Shown: positions 19,588 to 30,114 of the stretch, piece after piece | How positions within the stretch are numbered: the stretch's first letter is position 1 | How the letters are laid out: each line of letters begins with the position of its first letter | Source: Flavobacteriales bacterium | GTDB taxonomy: Bacteria; Bacteroidota; Bacteroidia; Flavobacteriales; Flavobacteriaceae | Assembly: GCA_013205245.1 (NCBI GenBank) | Contig: JABMNH010000016.1 | Coordinates: 1 to 64,000 of the forward strand | DNA length: 64,000 nt | Direction: 5' to 3' | Position numbers and translations under genes: made by a program | The notes under the pieces: generated by a model | Database searches by the model: none | Told to the model about the DNA's origin: nothing | The model's input: the letters and a program-made list of their open reading frames with translations, nothing else

Positions 19588-22005
19588 TTACAACCACGTT
19601 TTAATTTTATTGTAATCTAGATAGTAAACCCATTTTATTGATAAATTTTGTTGAAGCGGTTGCTTAAAAAGATTATTTAAATTATTTGAAAATGATAAAT
19701 GCGATTGGTCGTCTGAATTAAAAATAGAGTTACGGTACAAGACAACCAATTCGCTACCTCTAGAGAATTGCCAAATATAACGCAGATCAAGATTCCAAGA
19801 ATTAAAATTAACATTGTTATTAGAAGTATAACTACTAGGGCTTAATAGGCCGCTATCTTCTAATTTAAAATAATTGTTTTTATAAGTTACAGGTGTCCAA
19901 TTATATCTAAAAGCCATCGTTAATGAGGCTACATCGCTAAAGCTATATTTCCCACTTAATGAATTGACAATAGATTTGTTATTTCTTACACCAAAAATTA
20001 TGCTGTTATCTTCTAAGGTTGTAACATAGCCTTTTCCGCTAAAATTATTTTCAAAATTAAGAGAATAACTTAAAAATAATTTGTCATTGGCACGGTAAAT
20101 AGGCGTTAAACTAAACCAGCAACTATTTTCTTTTTCGTTAAATCGTTTAAAATAACCCATGTTGGCATTGAGTGCAAATTTTTTTCTATAATCGGAAGAA
20201 ATAAATACGTTAAAATTCATTCTAGGATTTTCTATGTAAAAGTTTACATTGTTCCTTGGCTCGTTAAAATCTTTTTGTTTTCCAAAACCTCCGTTAATAT
20301 TGCCACCAAAAGTAAATTGTTTTAAGGTGGTAGCGAAAAAATTTATGTTTACAAAATTACCAGTATAAACACTAGGTTTAAAACGTCTAAACATACCAGC
20401 ATTAAAATTTATGCGATAGCTATTAAATCGTTTTGTAGGTTTAAATATTCGATATGAAACATTCGCGTAAAATTCATTGAAATTATTGCTTTGTTGGAAT
20501 CCTAAATCGTTAATATTATATTTATCATCGGCTAGACTATGACTCAATGAAAAGCGTAAATTTCCTTTAGTTTTATTGTAGGAAAGGTCTGTAGCATAGC
20601 CAGATATTTTTCCTTCAATGGGGTCATTTACCTGACTCACTTTAATGGAACCACGGTAGTTATTTGCATTGGCCTTATCGGATAAATTTAATAACAAAGC
20701 AGAACTGTTGGCTGTTCTAAAATCTTTGCTACGTGATACATTGGTGTTTACAAACGACACAGATGAATTTTTATTAAATTCTTGATCTATAACCAAGACG
20801 TTATAATTTGCCAAAGGTTCTGTAACAACTTTTCGAATATTTTGGGTGTCATTATTTTTTATTACAGCTTCGGTTTTAGCTGTTATAGCGTCTAATACAG
20901 CAATGCCAAGCCCTTTTTTTGTGCGTCCCGAAACTTTAATTGCCGTAATTAGTTTGGCAATATCAGGATTACTTATAATGCTTTCGTTTGAGGCTAAATT
21001 GCTATAAGCATCACCATAATTGACAGGTGTTTTGCCGATACGTCTCGAAAAAAACAGATTTCCTTTGTTTAACAAATCGGCACCTTCTAAAAAGAATTGA
21101 CGTTGTTCTTCGAACTGGGTTTCAAACGGGCCTAAATTCAAAACCAAATTATCAAATCCAGCTTGACTAAAATCGGGATTAATAGTGGCGTCAAGCGTAA
21201 AATTATCACTTAAACCATATTTCACATCTAAACCTAGTTGTGTTTTCATCAAAGTTTTACCTTCAAATTTAGTAACATTAGTTGTGGAAATAGGTAAAAA
21301 ATTGAGTCGGATAGGCGTTTTAATATTAGATAAATTGGATAATATGCCCGAATATTGGTACAAATTCCCTTTGGTTTTATCTACAAAGCTCCAAATATAT
21401 TCTTCTCGACTACTCTGAATGCTTCTATAAAAATTAATATGCCAAGATTGGTCTTTTTCATCAGAAAAACGTAAGGCAGAAAACGGAATTTTCATTTCAA
21501 CATACCAACCTTTATCGTCAAATGAAATCGCGCTAAACCAAACATCGCTCCAACTTAAATCTTCGCCATTAGCAGCCGATATTTTAGCGTCAATCTGAGT
21601 GCCGCTGGCTGTTACAAAAAATTCAGTATCGTTTTGACCGTCTTTAAGGGGATTTATAGTAAATCCAAAAATATCAGATTGCGCAAAATTATCCCGATCG
21701 CTAAATTGTTTCATGATGGTTTCTGGCTTACTATCAAATAAATAACCTGCAACATAAATAGCTTCATTATCATAAGCCAATTTCACCTCTGTCTTCTGGG
21801 TATCAAGTTCTTTATCACCACTGCCAGGTTCTAACATGACAAAGTTTTTAGCTATAGGTAGGTTTTTCCAAGCTTCATCATTTAAATGCCCGTCAATTTT
21901 AGGAGGTTTAGAAATACGTGTGGCAACTAAAGTTTTACGTTTAATCTCTTGGGTAAAGCCTAAAAGGGTGCTCAATAGACAAAGCGTTAAAACTAATTTT
22001 TTCAT
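19588..22005 (-). CDS. DUF5916-like / carbohydrate-binding family 9-like outer membrane protein
   Basis: Signal peptide; PKIDGHLNDEAWKN family-9 CBM-like N-terminus; long beta-barrel-like C-terminus. Confidence 0.75.
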   Translation of the reverse strand: MKKLVLTLCLLSTLLGFTQEIKRKTLVATRISKPPKIDGHLNDEAWKNLPIAKNFVMLEPGSGDKELDTQKTEVKLAYDNEAIYVAGYLFDSKPETIMKQFSDRDNFAQSDIFGFTINPLKDGQNDTEFFVTASGTQIDAKISAANGEDLSWSDVWFSAISFDDKGWYVEMKIPFSALRFSDEKDQSWHINFYRSIQSSREEYIWSFVDKTKGNLYQYSGILSNLSNIKTPIRLNFLPISTTNVTKFEGKTLMKTQLGLDVKYGLSDNFTLDATINPDFSQAGFDNLVLNLGPFETQFEEQRQFFLEGADLLNKGNLFFSRRIGKTPVNYGDAYSNLASNESIISNPDIAKLITAIKVSGRTKKGLGIAVLDAITAKTEAVIKNNDTQNIRKVVTEPLANYNVLVIDQEFNKNSSVSFVNTNVSRSKDFRTANSSALLLNLSDKANANNYRGSIKVSQVNDPIEGKISGYATDLSYNKTKGNLRFSLSHSLADDKYNINDLGFQQSNNFNEFYANVSYRIFKPTKRFNSYRINFNAGMFRRFKPSVYTGNFVNINFFATTLKQFTFGGNINGGFGKQKDFNEPRNNVNFYIENPRMNFNVFISSDYRKKFALNANMGYFKRFNEKENSCWFSLTPIYRANDKLFLSYSLNFENNFSGKGYVTTLEDNSIIFGVRNNKSIVNSLSGKYSFSDVASLTMAFRYNWTPVTYKNNYFKLEDSGLLSPSSYTSNNNVNFNSWNLDLRYIWQFSRGSELVVLYRNSIFNSDDQSHLSFSNNLNNLFKQPLQQNLSIKWVYYLDYNKIKTWL

Positions 22006-22196
22006 AAAGTTGTTTTTGGTCTTAGATAAAAGATTTACTAAAATAAATATTCTATTTTTATCAATTATTAAATATTTGTTAAACTCTTATAAAAGGCATA
22101 AAGAAGTACAAGTTATTACAAACTTTATAAAAAAACAGGGCATATTTTAAATTAGAAATGTAATTTTGTAACATCTTAAATTAAAACAAATAAGTA

Positions 22197-23390
22197 ATGA
22201 ATTTACACGAATATCAAGGCAAAGACATTTTAAGTAGTTTTGGCGTAAAAGTTCAACGCGGTATCGTAGCCGACAATCCTGTAAAAGCATTAGAAGCAGC
22301 AAAACAATTAGCAACAGAAACAGGCACTAGCTGGTGGGTTGTTAAAGCGCAAGTTCATGCTGGTGGACGTGGTAAAGGTGGTGGGGTAAAACTAGCCAAA
22401 AACTTACAAGATGTAGAAAATATTGCAAAAGATATGTTGGGGATGATGTTAATAACACCTCAAACTTCTAAAGAGGGCAAAAGAGTTAATCAAATATTAA
22501 TTACCGAAGATGTTTATTATCCAGGCGAAAGCGAAACAAGTGAGTTTTATATGTCGGTTTTATTAAACAGAGGCATAGGTCGTAATATGATTATGTATTC
22601 TACCGAAGGCGGTATGGATATTGAATCTGTTGCAGAAAACACACCTCATTTAATTTTTACAGAAGAGGTTAATCCTGCCACAGGGTTATTGCCATTTCAA
22701 GCACGTAAAATTGCTTTTAACTTAGGTTTGTCTGGCAAAGCATTTAAAGAGATGACTAAATTTGTAACATCACTTTATACAGCTTATGATAAATCGGATG
22801 CGTCTCTTTTTGAAATAAATCCTGTTTTAAAAACATCTGATAATAATATTTTAGCTGTTGATGCTAAAGTGTCGCTTGATGATAATGCCCTTTTCAGACA
22901 TAAAGATTATGTTGAAATGCGCGATATCCGCGAAGAAAATGCCATAGAAGTTGAAGCAAAAGCAGCCGGATTAAATTATGTTGACCTTGACGGAAATGTG
23001 GGTTGTATGGTTAATGGCGCTGGATTGGCCATGAGCACTATGGATTTAATAAAACAATCTGGTGGCGAACCTGCTAACTTTTTAGATGTTGGTGGTACTG
23101 CCGATGCTGAGCGTGTAGAAAAAGCTTTTAGAATTATATTAAAAGATACAAATGTAAAAACCATTTTGGTTAATATTTTTGGTGGAATTGTGCGTTGCGA
23201 CCGGGTAGCACAAGGTATCGTTGATGCTTATAAAAATATGGGAGACGTCATTAAAGTACCGATTATTGTCCGTTTGCAAGGAACCAATGCCATTGAAGCC
23301 AAAAAACTGATTGATGATAGCGGCTTGAATGTTATTTCTGCAGTTGAATTTCAAGAAGCAGCCGATAAAGTAAAAGAAGTTTTACAATAA
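22197..23390 (+). CDS. sucC: ADP-forming succinate--CoA ligase subunit beta
   Basis: MNLHEYQGKDILSSFGV, VKAQVHAGGRGKGGGVK, NIFGGIVRCD. Confidence 0.97.
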   Translation: MNLHEYQGKDILSSFGVKVQRGIVADNPVKALEAAKQLATETGTSWWVVKAQVHAGGRGKGGGVKLAKNLQDVENIAKDMLGMMLITPQTSKEGKRVNQILITEDVYYPGESETSEFYMSVLLNRGIGRNMIMYSTEGGMDIESVAENTPHLIFTEEVNPATGLLPFQARKIAFNLGLSGKAFKEMTKFVTSLYTAYDKSDASLFEINPVLKTSDNNILAVDAKVSLDDNALFRHKDYVEMRDIREENAIEVEAKAAGLNYVDLDGNVGCMVNGAGLAMSTMDLIKQSGGEPANFLDVGGTADAERVEKAFRIILKDTNVKTILVNIFGGIVRCDRVAQGIVDAYKNMGDVIKVPIIVRLQGTNAIEAKKLIDDSGLNVISAVEFQEAADKVKEVLQ

Positions 23391-23406
23391 AAATAAATTA
23401 TAGATT

Positions 23407-23438
23407 AAAAAAACACGCTGATAAGGCGTGTTTTTTTA
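23407..23438 (+). terminator. Intrinsic terminator after sucC
   Basis: aaaaaacacgc-tgataag-gcgtgtttttttaa. Confidence 0.85.
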
Positions 23439-23466
23439 ATTTTATACTCACTTTAAAAAGCAAAAC

Positions 23467-23676
23467 ATGGATGTAAAAGATAGCAATGGCAATATTTTAA
23501 ATGATGGAGATACTGTAAATGTCACCAAAGATTTAAAAATTAAGGGCATGGCAAAAACCTTAAAACGTGGTGTGCCAATTAAAGGCATCAGGTTGACAAA
23601 TAGTCCAGATGAAGTTGAATGCCGCATCGGTAAAAGTCAGATTGTTTTAAAAACTTGTTTTTTAAAGAAAGCATAA
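23467..23676 (+). CDS. PhnA/YjdM C-terminal-domain small protein
   Basis: VKDSNGNILNDGDTVNVTKDLKIKG...KRGVPIKGIRLT; lacks the zinc-ribbon N-terminus. Confidence 0.8.
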   Translation: MDVKDSNGNILNDGDTVNVTKDLKIKGMAKTLKRGVPIKGIRLTNSPDEVECRIGKSQIVLKTCFLKKA

Positions 23677-23763
23677 GTTTATAATTCATTTTATAAATGC
23701 AATTTTTTCGTAATTATTTAATTACTGGCATAATAATGGCTATGTAAAATAAAAATTAAAACC

Positions 23764-24306
23764 ATGAAAAAAATCTTCCTATCAGCATTATTATTTATTG
23801 TAAGTCTTTCTTTTTTTGCACAAGAAAAGGAACCAATACAACACGAGTTAAAAATTAACATGTCTAATTTAATTGGATTTAAATGGCTAGATGTTGGTTA
23901 TGAACGTCTATTAAACGATGAATCATCGTTTGGTATTGGAACACTTATTAGCTTAGATAATCAAATTGAAGGCGTGGACGGATACCGAACTTTTTCTATC
24001 ACGCCCTATTACCGCCAGTTTTTTTCTAGTAAATATGCACAAGGATTTTTTGTGGAAGCATTTACAATGATTCATTCTGGAAGAGAATACACATATTTTT
24101 ATGACGACCTTCCGCCATACAGCTCACATGAAATAGGAGATAACTACACAGATTTAGCTGTTGGTATTTCAGTAGGTGGCAAATGGGTTACTGAAAGAGG
24201 TTTTGTTGCCGAAGTTTATGCTGGTATTGGCAGAGATATGTTTAATCAAAGTCCCCTTGAAGTTGTTGGGCGCGGAGGTATTTCTATTGGTTACCGATTT
24301 AAATAA
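23764..24306 (+). CDS. Secreted/outer membrane protein, unknown function
   Basis: Signal peptide MKKIFLSALLFIVSLSFFAQ; small beta-barrel-like pattern. Confidence 0.65.
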   Translation: MKKIFLSALLFIVSLSFFAQEKEPIQHELKINMSNLIGFKWLDVGYERLLNDESSFGIGTLISLDNQIEGVDGYRTFSITPYYRQFFSSKYAQGFFVEAFTMIHSGREYTYFYDDLPPYSSHEIGDNYTDLAVGISVGGKWVTERGFVAEVYAGIGRDMFNQSPLEVVGRGGISIGYRFK

Positions 24307-24320
24307 TATATATAAAATTC

Positions 24321-24356
24321 AAAAAAAGAGGCGGTCTTTTCAGACCGCCTCTTTTT
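24321..24356. terminator. Bidirectional intrinsic terminator between convergent genes
   Basis: aaaaagaggcggtct-tttc-agaccgcctctttttag. Confidence 0.9.
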
Positions 24357-24370
24357 AGTTTTATAATATT

Positions 24371-25909
24371 CTAGCATTTCTCTAACCAATATTTTGGCGA
24401 TACTTCTTTAGAAATGATGTCTTTTAAATCAGCAATGTTAACGCGGTCTTGTTTCATAGAGTCGCGGTATCTAATAGTAACGGTATTGTCTTTTAAAGTG
24501 TCGTGATCTACTGTTATGCAAAATGGTGTGCCATTGGCATCTTGACGTCTGTAACGGCGTCCTATGGCATCTTTTTCATCGTAAGTTAAAGTGAAATCAA
24601 ATTTCAAATCAGCCATTATTTGTTTGGCAACTTCGGGCAAACCATCTTTTTTAACCAATGGTAAAATAGCTGCTTTTACTGGGGCTAAAACTGCTGGCAA
24701 TTTTAAAACAGTTCTGGTAGAGCCATCTTCTAAAATTTCGTCTTGAAGCGAATTTGAGAAAACAGCCAAGAACATGCGGTCTAAACCAATAGATGTTTCA
24801 ACAACATAAGGCACATAATTTTCGCCAAGTTCAGGGTCGAAATATTGTAATTTTTTACCAGAGAATTCCTGATGGCTACTCAAATCAAAATCAGTTCTTG
24901 AATGAATGCCTTCTAGCTCTTTAAAACCGAATGGGAATTTAAATTCAATATCTGCGGCGGCATTAGCGTAATGCGCTAATTTATCATGGTCGTGAAAACG
25001 GTAATTATCGGCACCCAAACCAAGCGCCAAATGCCATTTAAGGCGTTTTTCTTTCCAGCTTTCATACCATTTTAATTCCTCACCTGGGCGTACAAAAAAT
25101 TGCATTTCCATTTGTTCAAACTCACGCATTCTAAAAATAAACTGACGTGCCACAATCTCATTTCTAAAGGCTTTACCTGTTTGTGCAATACCAAAAGGGA
25201 TTTTCATACGCCCCGATTTTTGAACGTTTAAAAAATTCACAAAAATACCTTGAGCCGTTTCTGGCCTTAGATATAAATCCATGGCATTTTCGGCAGAAGC
25301 GCCTAATTTTGTACCAAACATCAAGTTAAATTGCTTTACCTCAGTCCAGTTTCTTGAGCCTGTAAGCGGGCATGCAATTTCTAATTCTTCTATCAGTGCT
25401 TTAACGTCGGCTAAATCTTCTTTTTCTAAAGACTGCCCCATGCGTTTTAAAATGGCGTCGCCTTTTTCTTTGTATTGTACTACGCGTTCATTGGTTGCTA
25501 AAAATTCTGCTTTATCAAAAGCATCACCAAAACGTTTGGCTGCTTTGTTAATCTCTTTCTCTATTTTGGCCTCAATTTTTGCTACATAATCCTCAATTAA
25601 AACATCTGCACGGTAGCGTTTTTTAGAGTCTTTATTATCAATAAGAGGGTCGTTAAATGCATCAACATGACCAGAAGCTTTCCAAGTAGTTGGATGCATT
25701 AAAATGGCAGCATCTAAACCTACAATATTGTTGTTCATCTGAACCATGGCTTGCCACCAAAACTCGCGAATATTCTTTTTTAATTCAACGCCATTTTGGC
25801 CGTAATCATAAACAGCACTTAAACCGTCATAGATTTCACTTGACTGAAAAACATAGCCATATTCTTTGGCATGTGCTACTACTTTTTTGAATTTATCTTG
25901 GTCTGCCAT
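24371..25909 (-). CDS. glyS: Glycine--tRNA ligase
   Basis: Class II aaRS; RPETAQGIFVNF, FRNEIVARQFIFRMREFEQMEMQFF. Confidence 0.95.
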   Translation of the reverse strand: MADQDKFKKVVAHAKEYGYVFQSSEIYDGLSAVYDYGQNGVELKKNIREFWWQAMVQMNNNIVGLDAAILMHPTTWKASGHVDAFNDPLIDNKDSKKRYRADVLIEDYVAKIEAKIEKEINKAAKRFGDAFDKAEFLATNERVVQYKEKGDAILKRMGQSLEKEDLADVKALIEELEIACPLTGSRNWTEVKQFNLMFGTKLGASAENAMDLYLRPETAQGIFVNFLNVQKSGRMKIPFGIAQTGKAFRNEIVARQFIFRMREFEQMEMQFFVRPGEELKWYESWKEKRLKWHLALGLGADNYRFHDHDKLAHYANAAADIEFKFPFGFKELEGIHSRTDFDLSSHQEFSGKKLQYFDPELGENYVPYVVETSIGLDRMFLAVFSNSLQDEILEDGSTRTVLKLPAVLAPVKAAILPLVKKDGLPEVAKQIMADLKFDFTLTYDEKDAIGRRYRRQDANGTPFCITVDHDTLKDNTVTIRYRDSMKQDRVNIADLKDIISKEVSPKYWLEKC

Positions 25910-26078
25910 AATTTATATATCGGGTAAAAGTCTAATTTATTTTTTGTGAGTCTTAAAATTGTAATAAGTTGCAAACTTAATCGTAATTGTTAAAAATTAC
26001 TATTTTTTTACTGTATTTTAAGGCGGAAAGTGTACTTTTATATTCCCCTCAAGACTAATTTATTTATTAAAATTAATT

Positions 26079-26768
26079 TTGATGTGGATTTTTAACGACC
26101 TTTTTTACTTATTTTTCCCAAACAGATGTCTTACTTGCGACGAAGCACTTGTAAATTCTGAGCAATTACTATGCACATTTTGTTTACACGATTTGCCTTT
26201 TACTAACCATACAGAAAGTGCAGGAAATGCAGTAGAGCTTTCTTTTTATGGCAGAATTCCGGTTCAATCGGCTACAGCCTTATTATTGTTTTATAAAAAA
26301 GGGAAAGTTCAAAATTTAATTCATTTATTAAAATACAAAGGCCATCAAGAGATTGGGACTTATTTTGGTAACTGGTTTGGTAATGATTTGGCAGCTTCAA
26401 AAAGGTTTAATACGGTAGACTTTGTTATTCCTGTGCCCATGCATCATAAAAAGCTTAAGTTAAGAGGTTACAACCAGGTGGCTAATTTTGGTAAATCTAT
26501 CGCGAAAGCGTTAAAAGTTCCATATATTGATGATAAATTAATTAAAGTATCGTCAACAGCATCTCAAACAAAAAAACACAGAACGGAACGCGTTAAAAAT
26601 GTGAATGAAATATTTACTTTAAATGATGTTCATTTTTTTGAAAACAAACACATTTTATTGGTAGACGATGTGATTACAACAGGCGCCACTTTAGAGGTTT
26701 GTTGTAACGAATTGTTAAAAACAAAAGCTGTGAAAATAAGCATCGCTTCTTTGGCTTTTACAGCCTGA
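26079..26768 (+). CDS. ComF family protein (phosphoribosyltransferase-like)
   Basis: N-terminal CLTCDEAL..CTFC, PVPMHHKKLKLRGYNQ, LLVDDVITTGAT. Confidence 0.92.
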   Translation: MMWIFNDLFYLFFPNRCLTCDEALVNSEQLLCTFCLHDLPFTNHTESAGNAVELSFYGRIPVQSATALLLFYKKGKVQNLIHLLKYKGHQEIGTYFGNWFGNDLAASKRFNTVDFVIPVPMHHKKLKLRGYNQVANFGKSIAKALKVPYIDDKLIKVSSTASQTKKHRTERVKNVNEIFTLNDVHFFENKHILLVDDVITTGATLEVCCNELLKTKAVKISIASLAFTA

Positions 26769-26822
26769 TAAAATTTATAAAAAGTAAAAAAATAAATTGT
26801 TTCTTTGTATCAAATTTTAGAA

Positions 26823-28469
26823 ATGAAATCTCATAATTTCAGAATTGGCATTATTTTTTTATTGATTTTCAGCATTTTTTCTTGTGCTAGAAGAGGGCGT
26901 CCAACAGGTGGGCCAAAAGATGAAGCTGCACCAATAATGGTAACAGCAGAACCCGCTTTTGAAACGGTAAATTTTAAGGCTAAAAAAATTAATATAAATT
27001 TTGATGAGTTTATTAAACTTAAAGATGTTGGCAAACAACTTATAGTTTCACCTCCTTTAAAATACAAACCTGTTGTTACTCCTTTAGGAACAGCAAGTAA
27101 AACACTTAAAATAGAACTGCTAGACACACTTAAAGCAGAGACAACTTATATTTTTAATTTTGGCACGAGCGTACAAGACAACAATGAAGGCAATGTGTTG
27201 TACAATTTTAAATATGTGATGTCTACGGGCAGTTATATCGATTCTCTTAAAATTAATGGAAAAATAAAAGACGCTTTAAGCAATGTGGTTGATAAAGATG
27301 TGGCTATTCTATTGTATAAACTAGATACAGCTTATAACGATTCTATTATTTACAAAGGTTTGCCAAATTATATAGCCAATTCATTAGATACAGTTGTGTG
27401 GGAAATGACCAATATAAAGGAAGGGAAATATTTATTAGCGGCATTAAAACAAAAAAATTACAATTATAAATTTAATCCTAAAACAGATAAAATCGCCTTT
27501 TATAAAGACACCATTCATATCACACCAGATTCTATTAAAACAGTTTCTGATTCACTTTCGACTTTAGCTCTTAAATCTTACGAATTATCTCTTTTTAAAG
27601 AAATTGTAGATTATAAATTAGCACGTCCTTCTGAAGTCGCTATTCAACACATTGTTTTTGGTTATGAAGGTCATGCCAAAGATTTAAAAGTAGAGTTGTT
27701 ATCTGACGTTCCTAAAGACTTTAAATCAGTTCAAGCTTTTGAGATAGATAAAGACACTTTAAACTATTGGTTCAACACACCCAATTTAGATTCGCTGCAA
27801 TTTAAAGTAAGCAACAATACTTTTATTGATACTGTAACCGTAAAATTACGTGCCAAAGAATTCGATTCATTGAAAGTTGGCAGCAATTCAAAAGCGCTTC
27901 TTAATTTTAGAGATGATTTTAAATTGGTGACAAATCAACCCATTACAGAGGTAGATACTTCAAAAATAGTTTTTATTGATAGAGACTCACTTAAAATACC
28001 TTATACCACTAAGATATCAGATTTAAAAAAAGAACTGATATTTAAATTCAATAAAACAGAAAATAATGCCTACAAATTAGTGTTGTTGCCTAAGGCTATA
28101 ACAACTTTTTTTGAAAGCTCTAAAGATACCATCCGTTATAGATTTGCCACTAAAAAGCTCATTGATTATGGCAGTATTTCTCTAAACCTTAACGGTGCCA
28201 AATCATATCCTATAATGCTACAATTGACCGATAAAAATAACAAGGTCATACAGACAAAACATCTAAACAATCCACAAGATGTTATTTTTGATATGATTGA
28301 CCCAGCCGTATATTTTGTGCGTGCTATTTACGATGACAATAAAAATGGCATTTGGGACACCGGCAGTTTTAAAAACAGAATACAACCAGAAACCGTTATT
28401 TATTTTCCAAAAGGAATTGACGTTCGTGCCAATTGGATAGTTAACGAAGTGTTTAATATTTCTAAATAA
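26823..28469 (+). CDS. Ig-like (Big_5-type) domain lipoprotein
   Basis: Lipobox FSIFSCARRGRPTGGPKDEAAP; INFDEFIKLKDVGKQLIVSPPL. Confidence 0.75.
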   Translation: MKSHNFRIGIIFLLIFSIFSCARRGRPTGGPKDEAAPIMVTAEPAFETVNFKAKKININFDEFIKLKDVGKQLIVSPPLKYKPVVTPLGTASKTLKIELLDTLKAETTYIFNFGTSVQDNNEGNVLYNFKYVMSTGSYIDSLKINGKIKDALSNVVDKDVAILLYKLDTAYNDSIIYKGLPNYIANSLDTVVWEMTNIKEGKYLLAALKQKNYNYKFNPKTDKIAFYKDTIHITPDSIKTVSDSLSTLALKSYELSLFKEIVDYKLARPSEVAIQHIVFGYEGHAKDLKVELLSDVPKDFKSVQAFEIDKDTLNYWFNTPNLDSLQFKVSNNTFIDTVTVKLRAKEFDSLKVGSNSKALLNFRDDFKLVTNQPITEVDTSKIVFIDRDSLKIPYTTKISDLKKELIFKFNKTENNAYKLVLLPKAITTFFESSKDTIRYRFATKKLIDYGSISLNLNGAKSYPIMLQLTDKNNKVIQTKHLNNPQDVIFDMIDPAVYFVRAIYDDNKNGIWDTGSFKNRIQPETVIYFPKGIDVRANWIVNEVFNISK

Positions 28470-28570
28470 AGAGAAAGTGTAACACAGCTTACTTAACAAA
28501 TAATTATTTTTTTACTCTTGTTTTAAGTTGCTATATTTGTTGTTTAGAATGAATATAATTAAGAATACTT

Positions 28571-29698
28571 ATGCAATATAAAAAACAAGATATATTAGAT
28601 GCCTTAGATACTATTACAGAACCGGGTACAGGCAAAAGTTTGGTCGAAAGCAATGCTGTTAAAAATGTGGTCATTTTTGGCAAAGAAGTGATAGTAGATG
28701 TGACCATTTCCAATCCTACTTTACAAGCAAAAAAGAAAACTGAAGTCGAAATAATGAAAGTGATTCACGACAAAGTGTATCAAAAATTAGATGTAAAAGT
28801 AAATGTAAAGGCTGTTGTTCCAGAAAAAACAGAACCTCAGAAAAAAGAGAGTCCTTTGCCAAATATTAAAAATATTGTAGCCGTAGCTTCTGGAAAAGGA
28901 GGTGTAGGTAAATCTACAATTACGGCAAATTTGGCTGTTTCATTATCAAAAATGGGATTTAAAGTAGGTATTTTAGATGCCGATGTTTATGGACCATCAA
29001 TACCTATGATGTTTGATGTGCCTTCTGCAAAACCACTTTCTGTGATGGAAGGTGGCCATTCTAAAATGAAACCTATAGAAAGTTATGGCATAAAAATACT
29101 ATCTCTTGGATTTTTTACCGATGCCAATCAAGCGGTTATTTGGCGTGGTGCTATGGCTTCAAAAGCACTAAACCAATTGTTGTTTGATGCCGCTTGGGGC
29201 GAACTCGACTTCTTGTTAATAGATTTACCTCCAGGTACAGGCGACATCCATTTGTCAATTGTACAAACCATTCCGGTTACAGGCGCTGTTATTGTTAGCA
29301 CACCACAAAATATCGCTTTAGCGGATGCCAGAAAAGGTATTGCGATGTTTAAACAAGAAAATATCAACGTACCCGTTTTAGGATTGGTCGAGAACATGAG
29401 CTATTTCACACCAGATGATTTGCCAGAAAATAAATATTATATTTTTGGAAAAGATGGCGCCAAACATTTAGCCGAAGACGAAGAAACAAGATTTTTAGGA
29501 GAAATTCCGTTGGTGCAAAGTATTCGCGAATCTGGCGATGTGGGCCATCCGATAAGTTTACAAGAAAACACTATTTTAGAAGCGGCATTTAAAACCATTG
29601 CTAAAAATGTGGTAGAAGAGTTGATAAAACGCAATGACGATTTGCCACCAACCGAAATTGTAAGAATATCGGCTATGGCAGGTTGTGCTACCAAGTAA
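28571..29698 (+). CDS. Mrp/NBP35 family ATP-binding protein (Fe-S carrier)
   Basis: VASGKGGVGKSTITANLA, DADVYGPSIP, LIDLPPGTGD. Confidence 0.95.
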   Translation: MQYKKQDILDALDTITEPGTGKSLVESNAVKNVVIFGKEVIVDVTISNPTLQAKKKTEVEIMKVIHDKVYQKLDVKVNVKAVVPEKTEPQKKESPLPNIKNIVAVASGKGGVGKSTITANLAVSLSKMGFKVGILDADVYGPSIPMMFDVPSAKPLSVMEGGHSKMKPIESYGIKILSLGFFTDANQAVIWRGAMASKALNQLLFDAAWGELDFLLIDLPPGTGDIHLSIVQTIPVTGAVIVSTPQNIALADARKGIAMFKQENINVPVLGLVENMSYFTPDDLPENKYYIFGKDGAKHLAEDEETRFLGEIPLVQSIRESGDVGHPISLQENTILEAAFKTIAKNVVEELIKRNDDLPPTEIVRISAMAGCATK

Positions 29699-29709
29699 AA
29701 TATATTTTA

Positions 29710-29946
29710 ATGACAGCACAACAAATACATGATAAAGTTGAAGAAGCCCTTGAAGAAATTAGACCTTTTTTAATTTCTGATGGGGGTAATATTAGTCTTG
29801 TAGCTATTGAAGGTAATACGGTTAAAGTAAAACTAGAAGGCACTTGTATAGATTGTACTGTGAATCAAATGACATTAAAAAATGGTGTTGAAGCCACCAT
29901 TAAAAAATATGTACCTCATATATCGGCAGTTATCGAAGTAAAATAA
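29710..29946 (+). CDS. NifU family protein
   Basis: EEIRPFLISDGGNISLV...GTCIDCTVNQMTLKNGVE. Confidence 0.93.
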   Translation: MTAQQIHDKVEEALEEIRPFLISDGGNISLVAIEGNTVKVKLEGTCIDCTVNQMTLKNGVEATIKKYVPHISAVIEVK

Positions 29947-30114
29947 AACAATCAATTATTAGTTATATTTGTTAAAAAGAAAACCAATACATAGAGAATT
30001 TATATTTTTAGGCTTATTGGCCTTGTTAAAATTCTATATAAAACGGAATCCGGAATAAGAAGTAGTTTTTATTTTTTATACTTTAGATTTATTAATTTCT
30101 TAAAACAAAAAACG